Shown: in pieces, positions 25,275 through 38,221 of the stretch
Layout: each line of letters starts with the position of its first letter
How positions within the stretch are numbered: the first letter of the stretch is position 1
Source: Pelomonas sp. Root1237
Lineage (GTDB): Bacteria; Pseudomonadota; Gammaproteobacteria; Burkholderiales; Burkholderiaceae_C
Length of the DNA stretch: 64,000 nt
Direction: 5' to 3'
NCBI RefSeq assembly: GCF_001425055.1
Contig: NZ_LMDK01000016.1
Span: 1,036,637-1,100,636, forward strand
Position numbers and translations under genes: made by a program
The notes under the pieces: model-generated
The model's input: the letters and a program-made list of their open reading frames with translations, nothing else
What the model was told of the DNA's origin: nothing
The model's database searches: none

Positions 25275-27899
25275 CTACACGCGCTCAGCCACCCAGCCCG
25301 CCACGCTCTGCAGCGCCGCGGCCACGCCGGCCGGCTGCGTGCCGCCGGCCATGGCAAGGTCGGGCTTGCCGCCGCCCTTGCCACCGACCTGCTGGGCGAC
25401 GAAGTTGACCAGCTCGCCGGCCTTGACCTTGCCAATGCTGTCGGCCGTCACGCCGGCTGCCAGCTGGACCTTGTCGCCGTCGACCGCGGCCAGCACGATG
25501 GCCGCCGTCTTCAGCTTGTCCTTGAGCTTGTCCATGGTCTCGCGCAGCGTCTTGGCGTCGGCGCCTTCCAGCTTGGCGGCCAGCACCTTGATGCCACCCA
25601 CGTCCACGGCCTGGGCCAGCAGCTCATCGCCCTGGGCGGAGGCCAGCTTGCTCTTGGCAGCGGTGAGTTCCTTCTCCAACGACTTGATCTGGTCCAGCAC
25701 CGCGTGCAGGCGGGCGCCCAGCTCGTGCGGCGAGGTCTTGAGCGTCATCGCGGCACCCTGCACCGTGGTTTCCAGCAGCTGCAGATAGGCCAGCGCGTTG
25801 TCGCCGGTGACGGCTTCGACGCGGCGGATGCCAGCCGCAACGCCCGACTCGGCCACGATCTTGAACAGGCCGATGTCGCCCGTGGCCTTCACGTGGGTGC
25901 CGCCGCACAGCTCCTTGGAGGAGCCGATGGACAGCACCCGCACCGTCTCGCCGTACTTCTCGCCGAAAAGCATCATGGCGCCCGACTTCTGCGCGTCGTC
26001 CAGCGCCATGACCTGGGCGTTGGCCCCGGCATTGCCCAGGATCTCGGCATTCACGAGCGACTCGACCTCGCGGATCTCCTCGGCCGTCATCGGCGCGTTG
26101 TGCGCGAAGTCGAAGCGCGTGCGCTCAGGCGTAACCAGCGAGCCCTTCTGCTGCACGTGGGCACCCAGCACCTCGCGCAGGGCCTTGTGCATCAGGTGGG
26201 TGGCGCTGTGGTTGCGCACGGTCTTGGCGCGGCGCTCGGCGTCAACGCGGGCAACGAACACATCGCCCACCTTGACCGAGCCTTCCACGACCTGGCCATG
26301 GTGGCCGAACACATCGGCCTGGATCTTGATCGTGTCCGCGACGACGACGCGCGTCGTGCCGTTGCGCAGCTCGCCGGCGTCGCCGACCTGGCCGCCGCTC
26401 TCGGCGTAGAAGGGCGTGTGGTCGAGCACGATGACGGCATCGTCGCCGGCCTGCGCCCCGTTGACCTGAGCGCCATCGACGTAGATGGCCGTCACCTTGC
26501 TGTGCTCGCAGACGAGGTGCTCGTAGCCGTGGAACTCGGTCGGCGCGCCGCTGTAGGCCAGGCCTTGCGCCATCTTGAACTTGCCGGCGGCGCGGGCGCG
26601 GTTCTTCTGCTCGTCCAGCAGTTCGTTGAAGCGCGTCTCGTCCACCGTCACGCCGCGCTCGCGGCAGACGTCGGCGGTCAGGTCGACCGGGAAGCCGTAG
26701 GTGTCGTGCAGCTTGAAGGCCGTGTCGCCATCGACGTTGCCGCCCTTGGCGAGGGCTGCTTCGAGGATTTCCATGCCGGTGGCGATGGTCTGGAAGAAGC
26801 GCTCCTCCTCCTGCTTCAGCACGTCGGTGACGCGGGCCTGCGCCTGGCGCAGCTCGGGGTAGGCCTCGCCCATCTCGGCACTCAGCGCCGCGACCAGCTT
26901 GTGGAAGAACGGCGTGCGTGCACCTAGCTTGTAGCCGTGGCGGATGGCGCGGCGGGCGATGCGGCGCAGCACATAGCCGCGGCCGGCGTTGCCGGGAATG
27001 ACACCGTCGACGATGGTGAACGAGCAGGCGCGGATGTGGTCGGCGATGACCTTCAGCGACGGGCTGGTGGCGTCACAGTCGCCACCACCGGCCGCGTCCA
27101 CAGCCTTCTTGGCCGCAGCCAGCAGCGTCACGAAGGTGTCGATCTCATAGTTGGAATGCACATGCTGCAGAACCGCAGCCAGGCGCTCCAGGCCCATGCC
27201 CGTGTCCACGCTGGGCTTGGGCAGCGGGTGCATCACGCCGTCTTCAGTCCGGTTGAACTGCATGAAGACGTTGTTCCAGATCTCGATGTAGCGGTCGCCG
27301 TCCTGCTCGGCCGAGCCCGGGGGGCCGCCAGCGACGTCGGGGCCGTGGTCGTAGAAGATCTCGGTGCAGGGGCCGCAGGGGCCCGTGTCGCCCATCATCC
27401 AGAAGTTGTCGGACATGTAGCGCGCGCCCTTGTTGTCGCCGATGCGCACGATGCGCTCGGCGGGCACGCCCACGGTCTTGTTCCAGATGTCGTAGGCCTC
27501 GTCGTCTTCCTCGTAGACGGTGACCCAGAGCTTGTCGGCCGGCAACTTGAAGTTGACCGTCAGCAGCTCCCAGGCATAGCTGATCGCGTCCTTCTTGAAA
27601 TAGTCGCCGAAGCTGAAGTTGCCCAGCATCTCGAAAAAGGTGTGATGGCGCGCCGTGTAGCCGACGTTGTCCAGGTCGTTGTGCTTGCCGCCGGCGCGGA
27701 TGCACTTCTGGCTGGTGGTGGCGCGTGAGTAGGCGCGCTTGTCAAAGCCCAGGAACACGTCCTTGAACTGGTTCATGCCGGCGTTCGTGAACAGCAGCGT
27801 CGGGTCGTCACCCGGCACGACGGGGCTGGACGCGACGATCTGGTGGCCTTTCGACTCGAAGAACTTCAGAAAGGTCTGGCGGATCTCGGCGGCTTTCAT
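25275..27899 (-). CDS. alaS: Alanyl-tRNA synthetase
   Basis: Class II synthetase of 874 residues that charges tRNA-Ala and edits mischarged Ser/Gly. The start [19 protein letters not shown] and the motif [11 protein letters not shown] define the catalytic core. The editing domain has [16 protein letters not shown] and the zinc ligands in [15 protein letters not shown]. The C-terminal DHHA1-like domain ends [20 protein letters not shown]. All domains are present. An AT-richer stretch with TACAAT on the - strand at about 27942 could be part of its promoter. Confidence 0.98.
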   Translation of the reverse strand: MKAAEIRQTFLKFFESKGHQIVASSPVVPGDDPTLLFTNAGMNQFKDVFLGFDKRAYSRATTSQKCIRAGGKHNDLDNVGYTARHHTFFEMLGNFSFGDYFKKDAISYAWELLTVNFKLPADKLWVTVYEEDDEAYDIWNKTVGVPAERIVRIGDNKGARYMSDNFWMMGDTGPCGPCTEIFYDHGPDVAGGPPGSAEQDGDRYIEIWNNVFMQFNRTEDGVMHPLPKPSVDTGMGLERLAAVLQHVHSNYEIDTFVTLLAAAKKAVDAAGGGDCDATSPSLKVIADHIRACSFTIVDGVIPGNAGRGYVLRRIARRAIRHGYKLGARTPFFHKLVAALSAEMGEAYPELRQAQARVTDVLKQEEERFFQTIATGMEILEAALAKGGNVDGDTAFKLHDTYGFPVDLTADVCRERGVTVDETRFNELLDEQKNRARAAGKFKMAQGLAYSGAPTEFHGYEHLVCEHSKVTAIYVDGAQVNGAQAGDDAVIVLDHTPFYAESGGQVGDAGELRNGTTRVVVADTIKIQADVFGHHGQVVEGSVKVGDVFVARVDAERRAKTVRNHSATHLMHKALREVLGAHVQQKGSLVTPERTRFDFAHNAPMTAEEIREVESLVNAEILGNAGANAQVMALDDAQKSGAMMLFGEKYGETVRVLSIGSSKELCGGTHVKATGDIGLFKIVAESGVAAGIRRVEAVTGDNALAYLQLLETTVQGAAMTLKTSPHELGARLHAVLDQIKSLEKELTAAKSKLASAQGDELLAQAVDVGGIKVLAAKLEGADAKTLRETMDKLKDKLKTAAIVLAAVDGDKVQLAAGVTADSIGKVKAGELVNFVAQQVGGKGGGKPDLAMAGGTQPAGVAAALQSVAGWVAERV

Positions 27900-28004
27900 T
27901 CCGGGGCTTCCTGGAAAAGGTCTGTGACAAGGAGGGGCGATTGTAGAGAGGGGGCTTTACTTGCCCCGGGTAGAGTCCCGGGCGATACCTCTGGAGAACC
28001 CTTG

Positions 28005-29489
28005 ATGGACGCGAATTCCCCACTGGACGCGCTCGACAACCCCGGCCTGCTGCGCACGCAGGCCCTGATCAATGGCGAATGGGTCGGCGGCTCCGCCACG
28101 TTTGCGGTCAACGATCCGGCTACCGGCCGCGAACTGGCCCAGGTGCCCAACCTCGGCCGCGCCGACGCCGATTCGGCGATCGCCGCCGCCGCCAACGCGC
28201 TGAACGCCTGGCGCAGCAAACCCGCCAAGGAGCGCGCCGCCGTGCTGGTGCGCTGGCAGCAGCTGCTCGTCAAGCACGCCGACGACCTGGCCCGGCTGAT
28301 GACGGCCGAACAGGGCAAGCCGCTGGCCGAAGCGCGCGGCGAAGTCATCTATGGCGCCAGCTTCCTCGACTGGTTCGCCGAGGAGGGCAAGCGCGTCTAC
28401 GGCGAGACCATCCCGACGACCGACCCGACCAAGCGCTACCTCGTCATCAAGCAGGCCGTCGGCGTCTGCGCGGCCATCACGCCGTGGAACTTCCCGTTGG
28501 CGATGATCACGCGCAAGGTCGCCCCGGCCCTGGCCGCCGGCTGCACCGTCATCATCAAGCCGGCCGAGGCGACGCCGCTGACGGCCCTGGCTGCTGCCGA
28601 ACTGGCCCAGCAGGCCGGCATGCCGGCCGGCGTGCTGAACGTGCTGACGGCGGACTCCCAGCAATCCATCGAGATCGGTCAGGTGCTGTGCGAGAGCGAT
28701 GTCGTGCGCCATCTGTCCTTCACCGGCAGCACGGAGGTCGGCCGCATCCTGATGAAACAGTGCGCGCCTTCCATCAAGAAGCTCAGCCTGGAGCTGGGCG
28801 GCAATGCGCCCTTCATCGTCTTTGACGACGCCGACCTCGACTCCGCCGTGGAAGGCGCCATCGCCAGCAAATACCGCAACGCCGGCCAGACCTGCGTCTG
28901 CGCCAACCGCATCTATGTGCAGGCGGGTATCTACGACGCCTTCCTGGAGAAATTCGCGGCCAAGGTCGCGGCGCTGAAGACAGGTAATGGGTTTGATGCC
29001 GGCATCAATGTCGGGCCGCTGATCGACGCTGCAGCGCTGGAAAAGGTCGAGACCCATGTCGCCGACGCCATCGCCTTGGGTGCCAAACTGCTGGCGGGCG
29101 GCAAGCGCATCGAGACCGCCGGCGGCAACTTCTTCGAGCCGACGCTGCTGGCCGATGCGACGCCGCAGATGCTGTGCTCGCGCGAGGAGACCTTCGGCCC
29201 GGTGGCGCCCATCTTCAAGTTCCAGACCGAAGAGGACGCGATCCGGTTGGCCAACTCCACCGAGTTCGGCCTGGCCAGCTATTTCTACAGCCGCGACATC
29301 GGCCGCATCTTCCGCGTCGGCGAGGCGCTGGAATACGGCATGGTGGGCGTCAACACCGGCCTGATCTCGACGGCCGAGGTGCCGTTTGGCGGCGTCAAGC
29401 AATCGGGCCTGGGGCGCGAGGGCGGGCGCCAGGGCATCGAGGACTATGTCGAGGTGAAGTACCTCTGCCTGGGCGACATCCACCGCTGA
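28005..29489 (+). CDS. gabD: NAD(P)-dependent succinate-semialdehyde dehydrogenase
   Basis: Aldehyde dehydrogenase of 494 residues; the ATG at 28005 has GGAG at 27992-27995. Catalytic Cys is C297 in [11 protein letters not shown] and the general base is E263 in [10 protein letters not shown]. The sequence ([64 protein letters not shown]) follows the GabD subgroup closely. It would oxidise succinate semialdehyde to succinate in GABA breakdown. No gabT or gabP is adjacent, so the exact in vivo substrate is inferred. A CCCGGG/CCCGGG hairpin lies in its leader at 27965-27982. Confidence 0.9.
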   Translation: MDANSPLDALDNPGLLRTQALINGEWVGGSATFAVNDPATGRELAQVPNLGRADADSAIAAAANALNAWRSKPAKERAAVLVRWQQLLVKHADDLARLMTAEQGKPLAEARGEVIYGASFLDWFAEEGKRVYGETIPTTDPTKRYLVIKQAVGVCAAITPWNFPLAMITRKVAPALAAGCTVIIKPAEATPLTALAAAELAQQAGMPAGVLNVLTADSQQSIEIGQVLCESDVVRHLSFTGSTEVGRILMKQCAPSIKKLSLELGGNAPFIVFDDADLDSAVEGAIASKYRNAGQTCVCANRIYVQAGIYDAFLEKFAAKVAALKTGNGFDAGINVGPLIDAAALEKVETHVADAIALGAKLLAGGKRIETAGGNFFEPTLLADATPQMLCSREETFGPVAPIFKFQTEEDAIRLANSTEFGLASYFYSRDIGRIFRVGEALEYGMVGVNTGLISTAEVPFGGVKQSGLGREGGRQGIEDYVEVKYLCLGDIHR

Positions 29490-29506
29490 AAACCAGGCCC
29501 CGGCAA

Positions 29507-29545
29507 CAAAAAAACCGCGAGGCAGCTTCTGGCTGCACTCGCGGT
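29507..29545 (-). terminator. Terminator of the TonB-dependent receptor gene
   Basis: On the - strand a long stem, ACCGCGAG with an inner GCAGC/GCTGC, pairs with CTCGCGGT and is followed by seven or more T. It lies 47 bases after the receptor stop. Read on the + strand it follows gabD, but the T-run is on the - strand side, so its main role should be for the receptor gene. Confidence 0.85.
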
Positions 29546-29591
29546 TGCCGAACCGACTGACCGGGCCTTGTGCACCCGGCAGTCAAGCTAC

Positions 29592-32147
29592 TTACTCGAA
29601 ATCCACGCTGAAGGTCAGCGAGGTGAAGCGCGGGGCACCGAGGTAGTAGAACTCGGTGCTGGCAGATTGCGATGCGGTCGAGCCATTCGTCGTCCGCAGC
29701 GGCGTTGCCTGCGTGTTGGTCAGGATCGAAGACGCGCTGCGGTACTTCGCATTGCCGATGTTGCTGACGTTCAGGCGCAGTTGGGCGTTCTTCAGCTGCG
29801 AGCCGAAGTTGCCGAACTTGAAGCCGGCGTCCAGGTCACCGGTGGTGTAAGCGGGGGCGGCTTCCTGGTTCATCAGGTCCACGTACTGCGAGCCGGTGTA
29901 CTTGCCCTTCAGGCGCACATAGACCGGGCCTTGCTCGTATTGCACGGACAGGGCGGCCATCTTCTTGGGCGTCTTGCCGAACTCCTTGTCCTTGATCGGC
30001 AGGAAGCCGGTAGCGGTCAGCTGCAGATCGTCCGTGATCTTGCTCTTCTGCAGCGTCAGCGAGCCATAGGCCGAGAAGCCGCCGAAGACGCCGCTGCCGA
30101 CTTCCATCTCCAGGCCACGGTTCTTCACGCCGCCGGCATTTACATAGGTGGTGACCAGGGTATTCGGGTCCGTCGCCGAGACCTGGCGGTTCTTGAAGTC
30201 TGAGCTGAACAGCGTAGCCGTGAACGAGATGTCCTTCGACTGGAAGCGGTAGCCGCCGTCGATCATCGTCGACGTTTCCGGCTTGACCTCTACAAAGGGC
30301 TGGACCGGGCCGCCGTTGACGGAAGCTACATAGACGCCGCTGGAGCTGACCTGATAGGCATAGTTCGGTGGTGCGCGGAAGTTCTTCGCGGCATTCAGGA
30401 AGACATGCTGTTTGCTGTCCAGGTTGAAGCGGGCACCGATTTGCGGCAGCGCCTTGCGGAACGAACGCGTAATGTTGAAGTCTTGGTAGACGTTGGCGCC
30501 CTTGGTATAGACGCCATTGACCAGCGTGTAGGTCGGGACCGGGGTCTCGCTAGCGTAGTTGGTCACGTCACGCGTCACATGCGGCAGGCGCAGGCCCAGC
30601 GAAATGAAGGCGCGGTCGTTCAACAGCGTGATCTGGTCGTTCAGGTAGATCTGGTAGGCGGTGCTGATCGTCTTGCTGTCGCGACCTTCGTAGCAGGTGC
30701 CGTCAGTGCGCTTGATGCAGCCGTCCTGCAGCCAGGGGTCCGCCGGCGTGCCGTCGGCATTGATGCGGACGCCCGGCTGGGTCTGGCGGTGCTGGGCACG
30801 CTCATACCACAGGCCCAGCTTCAGGTAGTGGCTGTCCAGCGTGGTGCTGAGTTCGCCGGTGATGCCGGGACGCATGGTCTTGGTCACGCTGGCGCGGCCC
30901 ACGGCAACCTTGTCCAGCTTGTCGCCATCGCCATTGATGTCAATGGCACCGCCAATCAGGCTAGTCCCCGAGCTACCGGTCTTGGCAGCGGTACCGGTTT
31001 CGTCAAGGATGACTTGTGACCAGCCGCCGTTGCCAAAGCCGTACCACATGTAGGGCTGGACCTTCAAATAAGTGTCCTGGGCGACCTTGAAGGAACCCGA
31101 CACCGACGCAATCACGTTCTTGAACGGGTTCAGCGCCATGCCGTAGTAGACCGGCGACTGGGTGACGTCGGTCTGGGCCGTGCCGCCCACCGGTGTCTTC
31201 AGCGCCTTGAAGTTCGCGCCGTAGTCATAGTTGTAGCCATAGGGCGTGCCATTGGCATCAGAGCCAGAGGCAAAGGAGGCGGCGCAGCTGGAGAGCGGAA
31301 CGAGCTGAGCTTGGCACAGGCTGACCGAGAAGATGTTCTGGTTGTACAAACGGTTGTACAGGATCGAGCCCAGGATGTGGTTGTCCTCGTTCAGGTCGAG
31401 CGTGAAGCCGGCGTCGACATGGTCCTTCTTGAGCTTGCCGACACCCTTCCACTTGTCGGCTTCGGCATGCGAATAGCTCAGGAAGACCTTGGCCTTGTTG
31501 TCCAGGAAACGACCCGTGTCGACACGCAGGAAGGAGCGGAACAGGTTCAGGCCGCCGAACGTCTGCGAGAAGCGGAGGCGGCTCGTGTCATTCGGGTCGC
31601 AGGTGATCATGCTCACGCTGCCGCCGGTGGCGCCGCTGTGGGGCGATTCCAGCTCGGGAGAGCCCTGGGCCACCGAAGCGGTACAGAGGTTCTCCTTGTC
31701 GATCATTTCCTGGGCATAGAAAGCATAGCCGCCCGAATCGTTGACCGGCACGCCGTTCACCGTGAAGCCGATCTGATCGGAGCCGAAGCCGCGGATGCTC
31801 ACGTCGCCGCCGTTTAGGCCGGTCGCGTCGTAGTTGTAGGTGTTCACGCCGGGCAGCTGCGCAATGCTCTGCAGCACGTTTCCGGTGGCGATTTCCTTTT
31901 CCATCGCGGCCTTGGTGATCGTGCTGCGGCCCTTCACGGAGTCGTCATTGATCATATTGCCACCGGCCAGCTTGGCACCGGAACCAATGACCGTGATCGT
32001 GCCCAGGCGGACGGCATCGTCCTTGGCGCGCGGTGCGGCCTCTTCCTTGGCTTGATCCACCGGCGCTTGCTGCGCGTACACCGTGCCGGTGGCCAGCACG
32101 GAAACTGCCAGGGCGGTGGCGGTCTTGCAGAATAGTCTGCTCTTCAT
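29592..32147 (-). CDS. TonB-dependent outer-membrane receptor
   Basis: Outer-membrane transporter of 851 residues from ATG 32147, with AGGAG about 9 bases upstream. A signal peptide (LAVSVLATGTVYAQ) is followed by a plug domain (GNVLQSIAQLPGVNTYNY, GGDVSIRGFGSDQIGFTVNG) and a beta-barrel. Several extracellular Cys pairs are present. The barrel ends FSVDFE, so the usual last aromatic residue is penultimate. The substrate is not evident. The divergent 5'-nucleotidase hints at phosphate or nucleoside scavenging, but that is inference only. Confidence 0.92.
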   Translation of the reverse strand: MKSRLFCKTATALAVSVLATGTVYAQQAPVDQAKEEAAPRAKDDAVRLGTITVIGSGAKLAGGNMINDDSVKGRSTITKAAMEKEIATGNVLQSIAQLPGVNTYNYDATGLNGGDVSIRGFGSDQIGFTVNGVPVNDSGGYAFYAQEMIDKENLCTASVAQGSPELESPHSGATGGSVSMITCDPNDTSRLRFSQTFGGLNLFRSFLRVDTGRFLDNKAKVFLSYSHAEADKWKGVGKLKKDHVDAGFTLDLNEDNHILGSILYNRLYNQNIFSVSLCQAQLVPLSSCAASFASGSDANGTPYGYNYDYGANFKALKTPVGGTAQTDVTQSPVYYGMALNPFKNVIASVSGSFKVAQDTYLKVQPYMWYGFGNGGWSQVILDETGTAAKTGSSGTSLIGGAIDINGDGDKLDKVAVGRASVTKTMRPGITGELSTTLDSHYLKLGLWYERAQHRQTQPGVRINADGTPADPWLQDGCIKRTDGTCYEGRDSKTISTAYQIYLNDQITLLNDRAFISLGLRLPHVTRDVTNYASETPVPTYTLVNGVYTKGANVYQDFNITRSFRKALPQIGARFNLDSKQHVFLNAAKNFRAPPNYAYQVSSSGVYVASVNGGPVQPFVEVKPETSTMIDGGYRFQSKDISFTATLFSSDFKNRQVSATDPNTLVTTYVNAGGVKNRGLEMEVGSGVFGGFSAYGSLTLQKSKITDDLQLTATGFLPIKDKEFGKTPKKMAALSVQYEQGPVYVRLKGKYTGSQYVDLMNQEAAPAYTTGDLDAGFKFGNFGSQLKNAQLRLNVSNIGNAKYRSASSILTNTQATPLRTTNGSTASQSASTEFYYLGAPRFTSLTFSVDFE

Positions 32148-32559
32148 TCCTAGACTCCTAGTGGGTGCGCCAAGCGCGCGGGCTTCAACAGATTCAGTAG
32201 GGTGCCGTTCGTCGATGACCGCGGCAGAAAGACGCTTCGCAAAGCGCCCCGGAATTGTCATGACTTTCTGTGACAGAACTTTACGGGTAAGTCAGAAGTG
32301 GCCCGATTCAGACACTCGCGCCCGGCGTGAAGCACTGGGACAGTGCATCGCCGGCCGGCGACATTACTCCCCGTTTTTGGCCCGCTGACTTGGGAATCAC
32401 GGAACCAAGCCACGAATCGGGCCGCCTGTAGCACCGATATGGTGCAATCTTTACTGGAATGTAAACCTTGCGGCAGAACCTCGTGATGTCGCGAAACCGC
32501 GACAAACTCGCGCTACAAACCGACCTCCAAGATCCCAGCCTCCTCCAAGCAGCTCCGTC
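32148..32559. promoter_or_regulatory. Divergent control region with spaced inverted repeats
   Basis: This 412-base region separates the receptor gene (-) from the nucleotidase gene (+). It holds no gene. GGCCCGATTC (32300-32309) and GAATCGGGCC (32414-32423) form a perfect 10-bp inverted repeat 104 bases apart. Smaller palindromes are TGTCA/TGACA (32256-32275), GCACC/GGTGC (32431-32445), TTTAC/GTAAA (32450-32465) and GTCGCG/CGCGAC (32488-32503). I could not place convincing -35/-10 boxes. Shared operator sites for both genes are plausible but unproven. Confidence 0.45.
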
Positions 32560-34236
32560 ATGGCCTTTACCCACTCCTTCCGTCTCGCCACCGGCCTCGT
32601 GCTGGGCGCCCTGTTTGCCGGCTGCGCCACCCAGCAGCAGCCCGCCACGACAGAGCTGACGCTGCTGTCCATCAACGACTTCCACGGCAACATCCAGCCC
32701 GCCGACCCCACGCCGCTGCTGCCGCGCCTCCCCGACGCCACAGGCGCGCTCAAGTCCCAGCCTGCCGGCGGCGCCGCGTATCTGGCCACGGCCCTGGCCG
32801 CGCTGAAGGCCAGGAACCCCGATGCCCTGGTTGTGGCAGGCGGCGACCTGATTGGCGCTTCGCCGCTGATCTCCAATCTGCTGCGCGACGAACCGACGCT
32901 GACGGCCATGTCCCAGCTCGGCATCGCCGCCAGCGCCCTGGGCAACCACGAGCTGGATGCCGGCCTGCCCGAGCTGCTGCGCCAGACCCGCGGCGAATGC
33001 GGCGCAGGCGGTTGCCTGTGGCCGGGCTACAAGGGCCCCGGCTTTCCCTATCTCGGCGCCAATGTGCTGGACGCGAACACCGGCAAGCCGCTGCTGCCCA
33101 GCCATGTCATCAAGCAGGCTGGCGCGCTGAAAGTCGCCATCGCGGGCGTAGCGACGCTGGAGACGCCGCATGTCATCGTCGCCCGGGCGATCAAAGGCAT
33201 CCGCTTCGCCGACGAGGCCGACACGCTGAATGCCCTCGTCCCCCAGCTCAAGGCGGAAGGCGCGCAAGTGCTGGTGGCCGTCATGCACGAGGGTGGCGTT
33301 CAAGGAAGGGACGCCAGTGCCAACGATCCGAGCTACGCCTGCCCGACGTTGACCGGCCGCGTGCAGGACATCGCCAAGCGCCTGGACCCCGCCTACGCCA
33401 TCATCATCGGCGGCCACACCCATCAGGCCTACACCTGCAAGATCGATGGCCGCCTCGTCGTGCAAGCCGGCAGCTATGGCGGCTGGATCACCGAAAGCCA
33501 TCTCAAGTTCGACGCTGCCGGCCGCGTGCTCGATGCCCAGGCCGTCAACCACCCGGTGCTGCAGTCGGCCTACGCGCCCAACCCGGCACTGGCCGCCTTG
33601 GTGGCCCAGGCCGCCGCGCTGACCGAAGCAGCCCGCAACAAGCCGGTCACCACCTTGACGCAAGGCGCCTCGCGCAATGCCAAGGAGCCCCATGGCGACT
33701 CCGCGCTGGGCAACCTCATCGCGGACAGCCAGCTCGCCTTCGCGCGCAAGCAGGGCCCGGCAGACGTGGCCTTCATGAACCCCGGCGGCATCCGCGCCGA
33801 CCTGACCGTGAAGCCCGGCAAGCCCACGACGATGAGTGACCTGCTCGCCATCCAGCCCTTCGGCAACGACATCGTCGCGGTGACGCTGACCGGCCAGCAG
33901 CTGCTGGACATCCTGCAGCGCCAGCTGCCCAAGGGCGACGCCGCCCCGCGCATGCTGCAGCCCTCGTCGACGCTGCGCTACCACTGGCGCGCCGCGGCCG
34001 ATGGCGTCGCCCAACTCGTCGACCCGCGCATCAACGGCGAGCCGATCGATCCGGCGCGCAACTACCGCGTCGTCATCAACAACTTCCTCTCCGAAGGCGG
34101 CGACGCCCAGGCGGGTTTCAAGCATGGCCGCGACCGCGCCGTGCTCGGCACCGACATCGACGCCCTCGTCGAGCTGCTGCGCGACAACCCGCTGGCGCTT
34201 TCCCAGGCGGCGCCGGGCCGCATCGTGCGCGACTAG
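32560..34236 (+). CDS. Lipoprotein 5'-nucleotidase/bifunctional nucleotidase (UshA family)
   Basis: Two-metal hydrolase of 558 residues, exported as a lipoprotein with lipobox LFAGC (C22). Metallophosphatase motifs: LSINDFHGN, VVAGGDLIGAS, LGNHELDAG, VLVAVMHEGG and IIIGGHTHQ. The C-terminal nucleotide-binding domain has PADVAFMNPGGIRADL and YRVVINNFLSEGGD. It would dephosphorylate nucleotides (and perhaps nucleotide sugars) in the periplasm or at the surface. The start has no clear Shine-Dalgarno site. It is divergent from the TonB-dependent receptor gene. Confidence 0.92.
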   Translation: MAFTHSFRLATGLVLGALFAGCATQQQPATTELTLLSINDFHGNIQPADPTPLLPRLPDATGALKSQPAGGAAYLATALAALKARNPDALVVAGGDLIGASPLISNLLRDEPTLTAMSQLGIAASALGNHELDAGLPELLRQTRGECGAGGCLWPGYKGPGFPYLGANVLDANTGKPLLPSHVIKQAGALKVAIAGVATLETPHVIVARAIKGIRFADEADTLNALVPQLKAEGAQVLVAVMHEGGVQGRDASANDPSYACPTLTGRVQDIAKRLDPAYAIIIGGHTHQAYTCKIDGRLVVQAGSYGGWITESHLKFDAAGRVLDAQAVNHPVLQSAYAPNPALAALVAQAAALTEAARNKPVTTLTQGASRNAKEPHGDSALGNLIADSQLAFARKQGPADVAFMNPGGIRADLTVKPGKPTTMSDLLAIQPFGNDIVAVTLTGQQLLDILQRQLPKGDAAPRMLQPSSTLRYHWRAAADGVAQLVDPRINGEPIDPARNYRVVINNFLSEGGDAQAGFKHGRDRAVLGTDIDALVELLRDNPLALSQAAPGRIVRD

Positions 34237-34345
34237 GGCAAACCTGTAACTTCTTGTAGCGACCCCGGCCCGGCGCCCTGACGGGGCCGCCCTAGACTCG
34301 AAGCGCCCGGCATTGATGGCCGGGCAGCAGCGGCTCGGGGGCGTG

Positions 34346-36966
<2,621 letters not shown>

Positions 36967-36970
<4 letters not shown>

Positions 36971-37905
36971 TGCAGCTCTCCCTGCCTGACCGCGCACCGC
37001 TGACGCCCGGCCACGCGCCGGCCGGCCGCCGCCCGCGCCTGCTCATCGTCGACGACCAGCCGGTCAACATCCAGGCCCTGCACCGCGTCTTCGCGAGCGA
37101 TTGCCAGGTGCTGATGGCCACCGACGGCAGCCGCGCCCTGCAGCTGTGCCGCGACCGCCAGCCCGACCTCGTGCTGCTGGACGTGCAGATGCCCGGCATG
37201 GACGGCCACCAGCTCTGCGCCGAATTGAAGGCCGACCCGCTGCTGCGCAGCATCGCCGTCATCTTCGTGACCGCGCAGGACCAGCCCGAGGACGAGACCC
37301 GCGCGCTGGACGCCGGCGCGGCCGACTTCATCACCAAGCCCTTCAATCCCACCGTCGTGCGGGCGCGGGTGCGGACCCAGCTGACCTTGAAAGCCCAGTC
37401 GGACCTTTTGCGCGAGCTCGCCTTCATCGACGGGCTGACCGGCGTGCACAACCGCCGGCATTTCGACGAGCGCTTCATCGCCGAAGCCCGGCGTGCGCAG
37501 CGCTCGCGCTCGCCACTGGCCATCGTGCTCGCCGATGTCGACCACTTCAAGCGCTACAACGATGCGCTGGGGCATCTGGCGGGGGACGACTGCCTGCGGC
37601 GCGTGGCGGGGGCGCTGCGGGCTTGCTTGAGGCGGCCTACCGATCTGCTGGCGCGCTACGGCGGAGAGGAGTTCGTCTGCCTGCTCCCGGACACCGATCT
37701 GGCAGGGGCGATCGGGGTGGCGCAGCTGATGGAGGACACGGTGAGGGCGTTGTCGCTGCCGCATCCGGGGGTGGAGGGCTGCGTGACGATCAGCCTGGGG
37801 GTGTCAGCGGGGTCGCAGGCCCAGGGGCTCGTCGAGGCGGCGGACAAGGCGCTGTATTTGGCCAAGGCTGCGGGGCGTGGGCGCGTCAGCTGGGTAGAGG
37901 GCTGA
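36967..37905 (+). CDS. Response regulator with diguanylate cyclase output (REC-GGDEF)
   Basis: Protein of 312 residues whose ATG overlaps the kinase stop as ATGA. The receiver has D72 in [12 protein letters not shown] and a conserved VDD pocket at residues 28-30. The GGDEF domain has the active-site motif GGEEF at residues 232-236 and an RxxD inhibitory site (RPTD) five residues before it, so it should make c-di-GMP and be product-inhibited. It is the probable target of the preceding hybrid kinase. No EAL domain is present. Confidence 0.95.
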
Positions 37906-37934
37906 CGGCGGCGGGAAGGGAATGCTCGGAATGC

Positions 37935-37959
37935 GATGGATCGGTCGGACCGATCCATC
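37935..37959. repeat. Perfect hairpin 1 after the cyclase gene
   Basis: GATGGATCGGTC and GACCGATCCATC form a perfect 12-bp inverted repeat around one G, 30 bases after the cyclase stop. No T-run follows. It is the first of three consecutive stem-loops between the cyclase gene and tRNA-Gly. Confidence 0.8.
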
Positions 37960-37996
37960 GGCCTCGCTGGTACTCGGCCCGGCGCACGGCGCCGTC

Positions 37997-38021
37997 CAAG
38001 GACAGCCACCGGCTGTCCTTG
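37997..38021. repeat. Perfect hairpin 2 in the cyclase-tRNA gap
   Basis: CAAGGACAGCC and GGCTGTCCTTG form a perfect 11-bp inverted repeat around ACC. A short T-pair follows on the + strand, so weak termination of the kinase-cyclase transcript is possible, but there is no proper U-tract. Confidence 0.75.
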
Positions 38022-38055
38022 AGCGAACCGTGGGTTCTCATCCCAAGCCCCCACC

Positions 38056-38095
38056 CCAAATGCCAACGGCCCCGAGTGGGGCCGTTGGCATTTGG
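38056..38095. terminator. Long stem-loop abutting the tRNA-Gly 3' end
   Basis: CCAAATGCCAACGGCCCC and GGGGCCGTTGGCATTTGG form a perfect 18-bp stem around a four-base loop. On the - strand the stem begins with the CCA of the tRNA. The ATTT at the foot could act as a short U-tract in either direction, so a bidirectional terminator is likely, although weak in U content. Confidence 0.65.
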
Positions 38096-38166
38096 AGCGG
38101 GTGATGGGAATCGAACCCACGTAGTCAGCTTGGGAAGCTGAAGTTCTACCATTGAACTACACCCGC
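38093..38166 (-). tRNA. tRNA-Gly(CCC)
   Basis: A full cloverleaf can be drawn on the - strand. The acceptor stem is GCGGGTG/CACCCGC and the D-arm is GTTC/GAAC. The anticodon stem TCAGC/GCTGA carries the loop TTCCCAA, which gives anticodon CCC for GGG codons. The T-arm is GTGGG-TTCGATT-CCCAT, followed by discriminator T and an encoded CCA. The 3' CCA is the first part of the long stem-loop at 38056-38095. Confidence 0.95.
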
Positions 38167-38221
38167 AATGGGCCGCGAGTTTACAGGGCTGAATGCGATT
38201 CCCACGGCTACAGTCGCGCGC

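Noticed and set aside
25025-25435. N-terminal extension of the beta-lactamase-family protein by 137 codons
   Set aside because: The extension runs through the alaS terminator and into alaS; the signal peptide at 25024 is the natural start.
32256-32275. Possible Pho box upstream of the nucleotidase/TonB receptor pair
   Set aside because: TGTCAT and TGTGACA elements occur, but as an inverted rather than direct repeat and with wrong spacing; the match to CTGTCAT-N4-CTGTCAT fails.
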